A DNA stretch of 32,332 nucleotides, from assembly GCA_031269205.1 (NCBI GenBank), contig JAISZM010000069.1:1-32332 (forward strand). Reading direction: 5' to 3'. Positions within the stretch are counted from its first letter, which is position 1; every line of letters starts with the position of its first letter. Under the pieces are notes generated by a model. That model did not search any database, was not told where the DNA came from, and was given only the letters and a program-made list of their open reading frames with translations. The DNA comes from Eubacteriales Family XIII. Incertae Sedis bacterium. Lineage in GTDB: Bacteria > Bacillota > Clostridia > Peptostreptococcales > Anaerovoracaceae. Below are positions 24,864-32,332 of this stretch, piece after piece. The translations under genes were made by a program, and so were the position numbers.

Positions 24864-26048
24864 ATGAGTGAAAAAAATGTAGTGATTTGCGCGGGTGTAA
24901 GGACTCCGATCGGTACGATTGGCGGACAGTTCAAGACGATAACGTCGTTGGATCTGTCGATCCCCGTGCTTCAGGAACTGGTAAAGCGTTCGGGCATCGA
25001 TCCGGAGAAGATCGCGGACGTGATCTGGGGATGTAATTATCAGAGAACTTATAAGGAGAACAACCTCGCCAGAGTGGCGCTTGTGAAGGCAGGTCTGCCC
25101 ACCTCAGTGCCGGGCATCACGATACACCGGAATTGTACCTCGTCGATGTCGTCCATGCAGATCGGTTTTTATCAGATCAAAGCGGGCGAGGCCGACGCTA
25201 TTATCGCGGGCGGCGCGGACAGCATGAGCACGGCGCCTCATATGAATTTTGACTTCCGCTACGGAAAGAAGTTCGGCCACAGCGATCTGCGTGATTCCAT
25301 GTGGGATTCGCTGACGAATCTAGGTATCGGCCCCGCGATGGGCATTACCGCCGAGAACGTAGCCGAGAGATTCGGCGTCACGCGCGAGGAGCAGGATGAG
25401 TACGCCCTTCTGAGCCAGCAGCGCGCGGTGGCCGCGCAGGACGCGGGCAAATTCAAAGATGAGATCACTCCTGTTACGGTACCCGGGCGGAAGGGCGACA
25501 CGACGTTCGATACGGACGAGTATCCCAAGCGCGACGCCACGATCGAAAGTCTGCAAAGACTGAAGGCGACGTTCAAGGACGGCGGTACGGTAACGCCCGG
25601 CAACGCGTCTGGCATGAATGACGCGGCTTCAGGAGTCCTCCTCGTCGAGGAGTCGAAGGCGAAGGAATGGGGTCTTCCCATCCTCGCTCGAGTGCTTGCG
25701 ACCGCGACGACGGGCGTCGATCCGGAGATCATGGGCATAGGTCCGGTCAGTTCATCCAACGTCGCGCTTGAAAAAGCGGGTCTCACATTGGACGACATCG
25801 AACTCGCCGAAATCAACGAGGCTTTTGCCGCGCAGTATCTGGCGGTGGAGAAAGAACTCGGCCTGAAGCGTGAGATCACAAATGTGAATGGCGGCGGCAT
25901 CTCACTCGGACATCCCGTCGGAGCCACCGGATCCAGAATAGTGATTACGTTGATCTATGAAATGAAGCGCCGCGGTCTTCGCTACGGTCTTGCCGGGCTG
26001 TGCGCTGGTGGCGGTATGGGTGTTTCAATCGTTGTGGAGGTCCTGTGA
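24864..26048 (+). CDS. acetyl-CoA C-acyltransferase (thiolase)
   Basis: A 394-residue thiolase. The nucleophilic Cys91 (HRNCTSSMSSMQ), His350 (GHPVGATG) and Cys380 (LCAGGGMG) are at the expected positions, and NEAFAAQYLA is present. It either condenses two acetyl-CoA or cleaves 3-oxoacyl-CoA with CoA. With the dehydrogenase 38 bases upstream and a CoA-transferase 35 bases downstream, the degradative direction (acyl-CoA to acetyl-CoA plus shorter acyl-CoA) fits best, but condensation to acetoacetyl-CoA for butyrate formation is possible. AAGGAGGAAAAG precedes the ATG. It ends in TGA. Confidence 0.95.
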   Translation: MSEKNVVICAGVRTPIGTIGGQFKTITSLDLSIPVLQELVKRSGIDPEKIADVIWGCNYQRTYKENNLARVALVKAGLPTSVPGITIHRNCTSSMSSMQIGFYQIKAGEADAIIAGGADSMSTAPHMNFDFRYGKKFGHSDLRDSMWDSLTNLGIGPAMGITAENVAERFGVTREEQDEYALLSQQRAVAAQDAGKFKDEITPVTVPGRKGDTTFDTDEYPKRDATIESLQRLKATFKDGGTVTPGNASGMNDAASGVLLVEESKAKEWGLPILARVLATATTGVDPEIMGIGPVSSSNVALEKAGLTLDDIELAEINEAFAAQYLAVEKELGLKREITNVNGGGISLGHPVGATGSRIVITLIYEMKRRGLRYGLAGLCAGGGMGVSIVVEVL

Positions 26049-26083
26049 CGCGATAGCGCGGGCATGGAAGGAGAGATAATTCA

Positions 26084-27466
26084 ATGAGCAAAATTTTCGT
26101 ACCCAGATTCTGCACCTTGAGCGAAGTTCAGAGCGAATACAAGAACAAGCTGAAGACTGCGGACGATGCGGTTCAAATCGTCAAGACCGGAGATCGCGTC
26201 CACTACGGGCTGTTCTGCGGGATTATTCAGGATCTCGACAAGGCGCTCGCGAAGCGTGTCGATGAGTTGGAGGACGTTACGGTATACGATTCCATCTGGG
26301 CCTACAGCGAACCTCCGGCCATCGTTCAGGCGGATCCGGAGTCGAAGCATTTCAAGTATATCAGCACCCATATGAGCGGCCTGGATCGTTCGATGAACAA
26401 GCAAGGGGCTTGCTGGTTCTTCCCCGTGCAGTTCCGCGAGAACACGAAGCTCTGGGCGGAGAACGTGGAGAAGATAGATGTCGCGATGATGCAGGTCGGC
26501 CCGATGGACAAGAACGGGTATTTCAATATCGGCCCGCAGGTCGCGGAGGCTTGGGGCGTCATGGGGCGGGCGGACAAGATCATCGTCGAGGTGAACGAAA
26601 AACAGCCCCAGACGCACGGCATCCAGACGACGCTGCATATCTCTCAGATCGATATCATCACGGAGAGTTCGAACAACGAATTGCCGCAGCTCATCGCCAA
26701 AGACGCCACCGAAACGGAAAAGAAGATAGCCGCGCACATCGTGGAACGCATCGAGAGCGGTACGGCGCTGCAGCTCGGGATTGGCGGTATGCCGAACTAT
26801 GTCGGAAGCATGATCAAGGATTCCGACATCAACGACCTGAGTGTGCACACCGAGATGTTCGTGGACGCCTACGTCGAATTGTTCAAGGCCGGCAAGATCA
26901 CCGGCAACAAGAATACGCACAAAGGCAAGATGGTATTCACCTTCGCGATGGGTTCAAAACAGGTATACGACTTCATCGACGATAACCCCATCATCTGCTG
27001 TGGCCCCGTGGACTACGTGAACGCGCTCGAGGTCATCGCGGCGAACGACAAGGTCGTTTCGATCAACAGTTGTCTGCAGGTGGATCTCTTCGGGCAGGTC
27101 AACTCGGAATCGGCGGGCATCCAGCATATCGGCGGTACGGGCGGACAGCTTGATTACGTCATGGGCGCCTTCAAATCCCGTGGCGGCAAGAGCTTTCTCT
27201 GTACGCCGTCGGTTCGCAAGAACAAAGACGGCTCGCTCGTCTCACTGATAACGCCGCGTCTGCCGGAAGGTTCTATCGTATCCACCCCGAGGAGCGCCAC
27301 GCACTACGTGGTGACGGAGTTCGGTGCGGTCAACCTGAAGGGCAAGACGACCTACGAGAGAGCTGAGTTGCTCATCTCCATCGCGCATCCCGATTTCAGG
27401 GAGCAGCTTGAGGAGGAGGCGTTCAACATGGGTCTCACGCGCAAGAGCAGCAAGGTTCTGGTTTAA
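26084..27466 (+). CDS. acetyl-CoA hydrolase/4-hydroxybutyrate CoA-transferase family protein
   Basis: A 460-residue class I CoA-transferase of the Cat1/AbfT/butyryl-CoA:acetate type. It exchanges CoA between acetyl-CoA (or another acyl-CoA) and an organic acid via a glutamyl-CoA thioester. LGIGGMPNYV (231-240) is the oxyanion/CoA loop, HTEMF (Glu257) aligns with the catalytic glutamate of the family as I recall it, and GGTGGQLDYVMGA lies in the C-terminal CoA-binding domain. It is somewhat longer than AbfT (about 438). It would activate the organic acid of this pathway or release the final fatty acid. AAGGAG lies upstream of the ATG. It ends in TAA. Confidence 0.9.
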   Translation: MSKIFVPRFCTLSEVQSEYKNKLKTADDAVQIVKTGDRVHYGLFCGIIQDLDKALAKRVDELEDVTVYDSIWAYSEPPAIVQADPESKHFKYISTHMSGLDRSMNKQGACWFFPVQFRENTKLWAENVEKIDVAMMQVGPMDKNGYFNIGPQVAEAWGVMGRADKIIVEVNEKQPQTHGIQTTLHISQIDIITESSNNELPQLIAKDATETEKKIAAHIVERIESGTALQLGIGGMPNYVGSMIKDSDINDLSVHTEMFVDAYVELFKAGKITGNKNTHKGKMVFTFAMGSKQVYDFIDDNPIICCGPVDYVNALEVIAANDKVVSINSCLQVDLFGQVNSESAGIQHIGGTGGQLDYVMGAFKSRGGKSFLCTPSVRKNKDGSLVSLITPRLPEGSIVSTPRSATHYVVTEFGAVNLKGKTTYERAELLISIAHPDFREQLEEEAFNMGLTRKSSKVLV

Positions 27467-27552
27467 GGACAGTTGATAAAAATTAAGTATAGTTTGGTTA
27501 AGTATAATTTTAGTTAGTGAAAGAAGAATATTGCTTTAAGGAGGAATGAGTT

Positions 27553-28836
27553 ATGAAATTTGCAGATTACAAACCGTATTTGAGCCCGGCTCTCGCCAAG
27601 ACGACGGATCTCGTCATGGACAGCGCCAAAGGTTTCTATATCACCGATCTGAACGGGGATAAGTATATAGACCTCGTCCAAGGGATCGCGGTCAACGCGC
27701 TGGGACACTGCCACCCGAATATCGTCAAGGCGATTCAGGATCAGGCGGCGAAGCTCATCGACGCGTCGTTCAACCTCGTGAGCTACCCGACGACGCTGGA
27801 GTTGGCGAAGCGCATCTCGGAACTCGCCCCTGGAGACCTGAGCACGGTGTTCTTTTCAAACGGCGGTTCAGAGGCAAACGACGGCGCCATCAAGTTGGCG
27901 AAGGCCGTGACGGGAAGACCTTGCATCATCGCTTACCGCGGTTCGTTCCACGGTCGGAGCATCGGCGCCACGAGCATCACCGGCTCGAACTCCAAGTACA
28001 GGAAGCATTATGAGCCTCTGATGGGCGGCGTGTATTTTGCCCCCTATCCGAATCCCTACCGTTGGGGTACGAGCGGAGAGGCCGCGTCGGAGGAAGTGAC
28101 GACGAGGGAAGCGCTCAACGAACTCCAGATCATGTTCGATCAGCTCGTCTATCCCGAAGATGTCGCCGCCATCATCATAGAGCCGGTCCTCGGCGAGGGT
28201 GGCTATGTGGTACCGCCGAAAGCGTATCTGGAAGCGCTGCGCGGCATCTGCGACAAGTACGGCATCCTGTTGATCTTCGACGAGATTCAGTCCGGCTACG
28301 GCAGGACGGGCAAGATGTTCGCGAGCGAGCACTTCGGCGTTGTGCCGGATGTCATGACGCTCGGTAAGGCGATCGCCGGCGGTCTGCCCATGTCCGCCAT
28401 CGTCTCGACGGAGGAGATCATGAGCAAATGGCTTCCGGGTATGCACGGGACCACGTTCGGCGGTCACCCTGTCTGCGCCGCTGCCGCGCTCGCCGTACTC
28501 GACACGTTCAAGGAGGAAAATATCCTTGAGAATTGCACGAAGGTGGGCGAGTACCTGAAGTCGCGTCTCTTCGAACTCAAGGAGAAATATCCGGTTATCG
28601 GCGATGTCAGAGGTCTGGGACTCATGTTGGCTATGGAGTTCATCAATCCCGAAGACCGCTCGCCCAACGCCGAAGCTTTCAACAAGGTTCGGCAGTATTG
28701 CCTCGACAACAAGATGTTGATTCTCGGCTGCGGGGTCTATGGCAACGGTTTCCGCATCGCCACGCCGCTGAACGTTACCAAGGACGAGGTGGATCAGGTG
28801 CTTTCGATCGTAGACAAGGCTCTGGCGGCGCTGTAA
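27553..28836 (+). CDS. class III aminotransferase (GABA/ornithine type)
   Basis: A 427-residue PLP-dependent omega-aminotransferase, similar in layout to 4-aminobutyrate and acetylornithine/ornithine aminotransferases. The [15 protein letters not shown] phosphate-binding region (102-116), [20 protein letters not shown] with Asp243, and Schiff-base Lys272 ([11 protein letters not shown]) are present. It removes a terminal amino group to give a semialdehyde, with a 2-oxo acid as acceptor. The iron alcohol dehydrogenase gene follows at once, as expected if the semialdehyde is reduced to an omega-hydroxy acid. An 86-base AT-rich gap with a direct repeat and a TATAAT precedes it, so an internal promoter is possible. 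AAGGAGG lies eight bases upstream. It ends in TAA. Confidence 0.92.
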   Translation: MKFADYKPYLSPALAKTTDLVMDSAKGFYITDLNGDKYIDLVQGIAVNALGHCHPNIVKAIQDQAAKLIDASFNLVSYPTTLELAKRISELAPGDLSTVFFSNGGSEANDGAIKLAKAVTGRPCIIAYRGSFHGRSIGATSITGSNSKYRKHYEPLMGGVYFAPYPNPYRWGTSGEAASEEVTTREALNELQIMFDQLVYPEDVAAIIIEPVLGEGGYVVPPKAYLEALRGICDKYGILLIFDEIQSGYGRTGKMFASEHFGVVPDVMTLGKAIAGGLPMSAIVSTEEIMSKWLPGMHGTTFGGHPVCAAAALAVLDTFKEENILENCTKVGEYLKSRLFELKEKYPVIGDVRGLGLMLAMEFINPEDRSPNAEAFNKVRQYCLDNKMLILGCGVYGNGFRIATPLNVTKDEVDQVLSIVDKALAAL

Positions 28837-28884
28837 GCTGACCGGACGACGTAGTATTGTCTTGGCTGAAAGATGGAGGTTGTT

Positions 28885-30045
28885 ATGAAAAATTTTATTT
28901 TCAAAATGCCGACGCGAGTACACTTTGGCAGCGGCATAGTGAGCAATTTGAGCGAGTTGGTGAAAGAATACGGCGGTACCAAGGTATTCATCATCAGCGA
29001 TCCCGTTATCGCGTCCACTCCGATAATGGACGCGGTCAAGGCCGGGCTTGGCGATATCCCGTATATCGTGTACAGCGATACCAAGCCTGATCCGACCATC
29101 GAAATGGTCGACGAGGGCACGGCCGCGCTGAAGGCCACCGACTGCGACCTGGTGGTTTCCGTCGGCGGTGGCAGCCCTATCGATCTGGCAAAGGGCATCA
29201 CGATTCTTCAGACGAACGAAGGCTCCGCAAGAGACTATATGTTTGGAGGTTCCAAGACCGTCACGAACAAATCCGTCCCGCATATCGCCATTCCGACGAC
29301 AGCGGGGACGGGCAGCGAGGTCACGGGCGCTACGGTCATCACGGACGTGCAGAACAATATCAAGCTTTCCATCACGCATGACTACGTGATACCCACCGTC
29401 GCCTTGGTGGATCCGCAGCTGCATCTCGGTATGCCGACGCTTATCACGGCTTCGACGGGGTTGGACGCGTTGACTCACGCCATAGAGTCATACGTTTCGC
29501 TCAACGCGAGTCCGGTCAGCGACGCGATGGGATTGCAGGCGATACGTCTCATCGGCGCGAATCTGAGAACAGCCGTCGCGGATGGCTCGAATATCGAAGC
29601 GCGTTCATCCATGGCTGTCGCGAGCACGATCGCGAGCGTGGCGTTTATGAACGGCGGTTTGGGCGTCATTCACGGCATCGCTCAGTCGATGGGAGGGCTT
29701 CACCACACGCCGCACGGCATCGCGAACGGACTGTTGCTTCCTTACGCCATGCACCGAAATTACATCGGCAATCTGAAAAAATTCCGTGAGATTGCCATTG
29801 CGTTGGGCGAGGACGTGTCCGGGCTTTCCGAGCGCGAAGGCGCCTACCGGGCGGTGGAGGCGGTGTTCGATCTGCAGTCTGATGTACGCGTACCGAATAC
29901 GTTACCCGATGTGGAGGTTTTCGAAAAGGATTTCGGACCGATCATCGAAGGGACGATGGCGTACCGTATGCTTGCGATCAATCCGGTCAAACTCACCGAC
30001 AAGGACGTGCGAGGGATATTGGATCACGCGTCGGCGGGCAGATAG
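28885..30045 (+). CDS. iron-containing alcohol dehydrogenase
   Basis: A 386-residue group III alcohol dehydrogenase. Metal ligands are Asp194 and His198 (GLDALTHAIES), His263 (IHGIAQSMGG) and His277 (HTPHGIANGLLLP). The NAD-binding GGGSPID is at 94-100, and PTTAGTGSEVT follows. Family members reduce semialdehydes such as succinic semialdehyde to 4-hydroxybutyrate, so coupling to the preceding aminotransferase is attractive. The start is ATG 28885 (MKNFIFK), since GGAGG lies upstream at 28874; the track start at 28873 contains that site. It ends TAG-ATA-TAA. The long opposite-strand ORF through this gene is a shadow. Confidence 0.92.
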   Translation: MKNFIFKMPTRVHFGSGIVSNLSELVKEYGGTKVFIISDPVIASTPIMDAVKAGLGDIPYIVYSDTKPDPTIEMVDEGTAALKATDCDLVVSVGGGSPIDLAKGITILQTNEGSARDYMFGGSKTVTNKSVPHIAIPTTAGTGSEVTGATVITDVQNNIKLSITHDYVIPTVALVDPQLHLGMPTLITASTGLDALTHAIESYVSLNASPVSDAMGLQAIRLIGANLRTAVADGSNIEARSSMAVASTIASVAFMNGGLGVIHGIAQSMGGLHHTPHGIANGLLLPYAMHRNYIGNLKKFREIAIALGEDVSGLSEREGAYRAVEAVFDLQSDVRVPNTLPDVEVFEKDFGPIIEGTMAYRMLAINPVKLTDKDVRGILDHASAGR

Positions 30046-30080
30046 ATATAACGACGTATTGATAATAGGAGGAGACAGAC

Positions 30081-31085
30081 ATGAAACACAAGGCAGTATA
30101 TTATAATATCGATGATACGCTCGATTTTGAAAACAGTCTCCTGAGGGAGTGGGGCGTTGACGACATCGAACTCGTTGAAGTCAAGAATGGAGAACTCCGT
30201 GACGATCCCGAGGCGTTCTACGACGCGGTCAAGGACGCGGAGGGCGTCGCCGTGGAGTATTACAACATCACCCGGGACGATATTGCGCGCATGAAGAATA
30301 CGACATGTATCTCGTTGCAGGCCATCGGATACAGCAACGTCGATATCGACGCGGCCACGGAACATGGTATCTGCGTGACGAACGCTCCGGGCTTTTGCAC
30401 GGAGGAAGTCGCCGTCCACACCATAGGGATGATGATCGACTGCGTGCGCAAGATCACTTTTCTCGATAAGAGCATCCGCGCCGGTTCGTGGGATCCGCTT
30501 CTCGGAGGCAAAACTTTCAGGATGTCGGGCAAGACGGTGGGGCTTGTGTTCTTCGGCAGTATCCCCAAATACATGATACCGATACTGAAAGCGTTGGAGA
30601 TGAATGTTCAGGCATATGCGCCGACGAAGACGGTGGAGTTCCTTGCCGACTACGGGTGCGGCAAATGCGACACCCTCGAGGAGTTGCTGAAGACGTCGGA
30701 CTTCATATCCATGCACACGCCGCTGATTCCCGATGTAACCTATCACATGATGGGAGAGGAACAATTCCGCATGATGAAAGACAGCGCGTATTTCATCAAC
30801 ACGGCCCGCGGCGGCGTGGTGGATGAACCCGCTCTCGTGAAGGCGCTCCGCGAGGGTTGGATCAAAGGCGCCGCGGTAGATGTCATCGAGGACGAGGCCA
30901 ACGAGAAGAGCGACCTGTTCGAGATAGACAACTGCATCATCACGCCTCACGCGGCGTTCGTTTCAGAAGATTCTTTCGCTCAGGCGAGGGTAATGGCTCT
31001 GAACAATCTTAAGATGCGGTTACACGACAACGTCATACCGGAGAACTTGGTCAACAAGGCTGTGGCGGAGAAGTTGGGACTTTGA
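30081..31085 (+). CDS. D-2-hydroxyacid dehydrogenase-like protein with altered NAD motif
   Basis: A 334-residue member of the D-isomer-specific 2-hydroxyacid dehydrogenase family. The catalytic triad is intact: Arg243 (NTARGGVVDE), Glu270 (VDVIEDE) and His290 (ITPHAAFVS). The coenzyme loop, however, reads GLVFFGSIP (154-162). In the usual GxGxxG the first glycine is Phe157 and the third is Pro162, and the acidic residue after the second strand is missing (AYAPT). It may bind NAD differently or use another cofactor, or may not be a dehydrogenase. An active enzyme would reduce a 2-oxo acid to the (R)-2-hydroxy acid needed by the dehydratase. AGGAGG lies upstream of the ATG. A hairpin follows the TGA. 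Confidence 0.85.
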   Translation: MKHKAVYYNIDDTLDFENSLLREWGVDDIELVEVKNGELRDDPEAFYDAVKDAEGVAVEYYNITRDDIARMKNTTCISLQAIGYSNVDIDAATEHGICVTNAPGFCTEEVAVHTIGMMIDCVRKITFLDKSIRAGSWDPLLGGKTFRMSGKTVGLVFFGSIPKYMIPILKALEMNVQAYAPTKTVEFLADYGCGKCDTLEELLKTSDFISMHTPLIPDVTYHMMGEEQFRMMKDSAYFINTARGGVVDEPALVKALREGWIKGAAVDVIEDEANEKSDLFEIDNCIITPHAAFVSEDSFAQARVMALNNLKMRLHDNVIPENLVNKAVAEKLGL

Positions 31086-31097
31086 CGTACTGAAAAG

Positions 31098-31135
31098 GAT
31101 CGGGCCGCAACGTTCGATATCGAAGCGGCCCGGTC
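31098..31135 (+). terminator. hairpin after the 2-hydroxyacid dehydrogenase-like gene
   Basis: An 11-bp stem (31098-31108 with 31125-31135, one G-U pair) encloses a 16-base loop that contains a second palindrome, TTCGATATCGAA. No U-run follows, so termination would be weak or factor-assisted. It separates the dehydrogenase from the RidA gene. Confidence 0.5.
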
Positions 31136-31206
31136 GATGTTCTATCGGTCATAATCGGAGAGAATCTGCTCTCCGTAGTGGTGTATATTTGTGGAGGGTA
31201 TTCAAA

Positions 31207-31593
31207 ATGAAACAAACAGCTATTTTCAATCAACAAACGCTCGGAGAGGTTCATGGCCCCTACGTGCAAGGTACGAAGTATCGTGATCTGTTCTTCACGA
31301 CGCAGATAGCTACTCTCGCTAACGGCGACATCATCAGCGCCGATCCCTACGAGCAGACGCTGCAGACGCTGAAGAACGCGGAACTCGCACTCAAAGAAGT
31401 CGGAGGGACCCTGGCGGATGTTCTCACTTGCCGCATCTATCTCACGGACATGAACGACTACGGCGTCGTCAACAAGGCGTACAAAGAACTTATGCCCAGC
31501 GATCCGTTCCCGACGCGCGCCTGTGTACAGGTCGCCGGCATGATCCCTGAAGTTAAAGTCGAGATGGAATTCATCGCCAGCGTTCCCGAGTAA
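31207..31593 (+). CDS. RidA family enamine/imine deaminase
   Basis: A 128-residue RidA/YjgF/Rid2-type protein, which hydrolyses reactive enamine/imine intermediates released by PLP enzymes or amino acid oxidases to oxo acids and ammonia. The family arginine is in PFPTRACVQVAGM and the end EMEFIASV is typical. Start placed at 31207 (MKQTAIF), where GGAGGG lies nearby; the track start at 31189 is upstream of that site. Neighbours are a 2Fe-2S protein and an FAD oxidoreductase that may form an amino acid/opine dehydrogenase producing such imines. Confidence 0.9.
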   Translation: MKQTAIFNQQTLGEVHGPYVQGTKYRDLFFTTQIATLANGDIISADPYEQTLQTLKNAELALKEVGGTLADVLTCRIYLTDMNDYGVVNKAYKELMPSDPFPTRACVQVAGMIPEVKVEMEFIASVPE

Positions 31594-31640
31594 CAGCGCT
31601 TGGATCTATCAACTTTGTTACAGAGAAAGGGTGTCAAGTT

Positions 31641-31961
31641 ATGAATATGAGAATTAAGGATCATGTGATTCTCGGTGAAGAGGCGGATGCGCCGATGATT
31701 GAGATCACCTTTGACGGAAAACCCATTAAAGCAAAAGAAGGTGAGCCCATCCTCGCGGCGCTGCTCTCGGAAGGGGTCATCATAAGCCGCTATACGGTGA
31801 ATAAAAAAGAGCCGCGCGGATTGTTTTGCGGCATCGGGCAATGCACAGATTGCGCGATGATCGTCAACGGTCAGGCTAATGTCAGAACCTGCATCACTCC
31901 TGTTGAAAGAGGCATGGTCGTGGAGACGCAGTATGGGATTGGAGGCAAAGACGATGATTGA
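31641..31961 (+). CDS. 2Fe-2S subunit of an FAD amino-acid dehydrogenase complex (HcnA/SoxA-like)
   Basis: A 106-residue ferredoxin-like protein with the cluster ligands CGIGQCTDC...C (Cys63, Cys68, Cys71, Cys84; CX4CX2CX12C). Small proteins of this kind form the alpha-type subunit of HcnABC, opine oxidase or D-proline/hydroxyproline dehydrogenase complexes. They pass electrons from an FAD subunit. Its TGA overlaps the start of the FAD protein by eight bases, consistent with a tight complex. The GQCTDCAMIVNG core is the diagnostic stretch. The substrate of the complex is not evident. Confidence 0.88.
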   Translation: MNMRIKDHVILGEEADAPMIEITFDGKPIKAKEGEPILAALLSEGVIISRYTVNKKEPRGLFCGIGQCTDCAMIVNGQANVRTCITPVERGMVVETQYGIGGKDDD

Positions 31962-32332
31962 CAAGAATATTGTCGTAATCGGCGCCGGGCCAGCGGGTCT
32001 CGGAGCCGCTATTGAGGCCGCGAAACATGGCGTCAAGGACGTACTCGTCATTGATATCAACATGAAGGCGGGGGGTCAGTTATTTAAGCAGATACACAAA
32101 TTTTTCGGATCGGCGGCCCACCGGGCCGGCGTTCGCGGCATCGCTATCTGTGAGGACATGCTCACGGAAGCCGCCGGGTTGGGGGTCGAAATATGGCTGA
32201 ACAGCACGGCGCTCGGCATCTTTGACGACAAGGTCGTCCAGATCGAGAAAAAGGTGAACAATATTCCGGAGATAGTGAACGTGAAAGCTCAGAAGATCAT
32301 TATCTCGACAGGCGCTTCCGAGAACGCCATCC
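31954..32332 (+). CDS. FAD-dependent NAD(P)/amino-acid oxidoreductase (N-terminal part)
   Basis: The start of a pyridine-nucleotide-disulfide-type FAD protein, cut by the window end after 126 codons. The ADP-binding motif VVIGAGPAGLGAAIEAAKHG is followed by an acidic residue (VLVID), then GGQLFKQIHKFFGS, and the second FAD contact IIISTGASE is near the edge. This pattern matches HcnB/SoxA-like subunits that pair with a small 2Fe-2S protein. It starts at ATG 31954 with GGAGG nine bases upstream, overlapping the preceding gene. A third, DadA/HcnC-like subunit may follow beyond the window. Confidence 0.88.
   Translation, partial: MIDKNIVVIGAGPAGLGAAIEAAKHGVKDVLVIDINMKAGGQLFKQIHKFFGSAAHRAGVRGIAICEDMLTEAAGLGVEIWLNSTALGIFDDKVVQIEKKVNNIPEIVNVKAQKIIISTGASENAI

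Noticed and set aside
27868-29478. 536-residue minus-strand ORF
   Set aside because: Runs opposite the well-conserved aminotransferase and ADH genes; Arg/His/Asp-rich composition is the usual antisense shadow of high-GC genes.
1-32332. CRISPR array, rRNA or prophage
   Set aside because: No regularly spaced repeats, rRNA segments or phage genes seen on reading either strand.

Overview
This 32 kb window comes from a high-GC (roughly 60% by eye) anaerobic bacterium that uses pyrrolysine (Pyl). The split pyrrolysyl-tRNA synthetase (separate PylSc and PylSn) marks it as bacterial rather than archaeal. The methylamine methyltransferases, a 2-hydroxyacyl-CoA dehydratase set and beta-oxidation-type enzymes point to an amino-acid- or amine-fermenting, possibly acetogenic, anaerobe. 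Class Clostridia or a neighbouring lineage is my best guess. No rRNA or ribosomal gene is present to settle it.

Region 1 (1-1719) holds the end of an ADP-ribosylglycohydrolase-family gene and S-adenosylhomocysteine hydrolase. Region 2 (1755-10945) is one long co-directional methylamine/pyrrolysine block: APC permease, corrinoid protein, MetH-activation-domain-like protein, pylB, pylC, pylSc, pylD, the tRNA gene pylT (CUA anticodon), pylSn, and mtbB, whose frame crosses an internal UAG. Region 3 (10974-14169) has mttB on the minus strand, also interrupted by one in-frame UAG, and a divergent MttB-family paralogue with leucine at the Pyl position. Permease, methyltransferases, shared corrinoid protein and a candidate corrinoid reactivase together make a di-/trimethylamine demethylation module. 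The same locus makes the Pyl it needs. The methyl acceptor enzyme (MtbA-like or THF-linked) is not in the window.

Region 4 (14152-16172) contains two membrane-protein genes (a distant YhhN-like protein and a DUF1461/Lit-family protein) and a 225-bp MITE-like element with two internal hairpin repeats. Region 5 (16173-20788) contains a PAS-PAS-AAA+-Fis sigma-54 activator, a YkvI-like transporter and an Asp/Glu racemase-family protein. Paired 16-bp palindromes (GTTGCG-N4-CGCAAC type) and -24/-12 promoters lie in front of the transporter and in front of the next operon, which suggests a local sigma-54 regulon.

Region 6 (20789-32332) is a catabolic cluster: two 2-hydroxyacyl-CoA dehydratase-type subunits and their activator, 3-hydroxyacyl-CoA dehydrogenase, thiolase, CoA-transferase, class III aminotransferase, iron alcohol dehydrogenase, a divergent D-2-hydroxyacid dehydrogenase-like protein, RidA, a 2Fe-2S protein and the start of an FAD oxidoreductase. 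It looks like a fermentation route that deaminates an amino compound, activates the product to a CoA ester, dehydrates it and cleaves it by thiolysis. The substrate cannot be fixed from sequence alone.

Seven of the 29 complete genes end in UAG although the locus encodes UAG decoding. UAG is therefore not simply reassigned here, and some gene ends, especially the corrinoid protein/activase pair, deserve a look for read-through.
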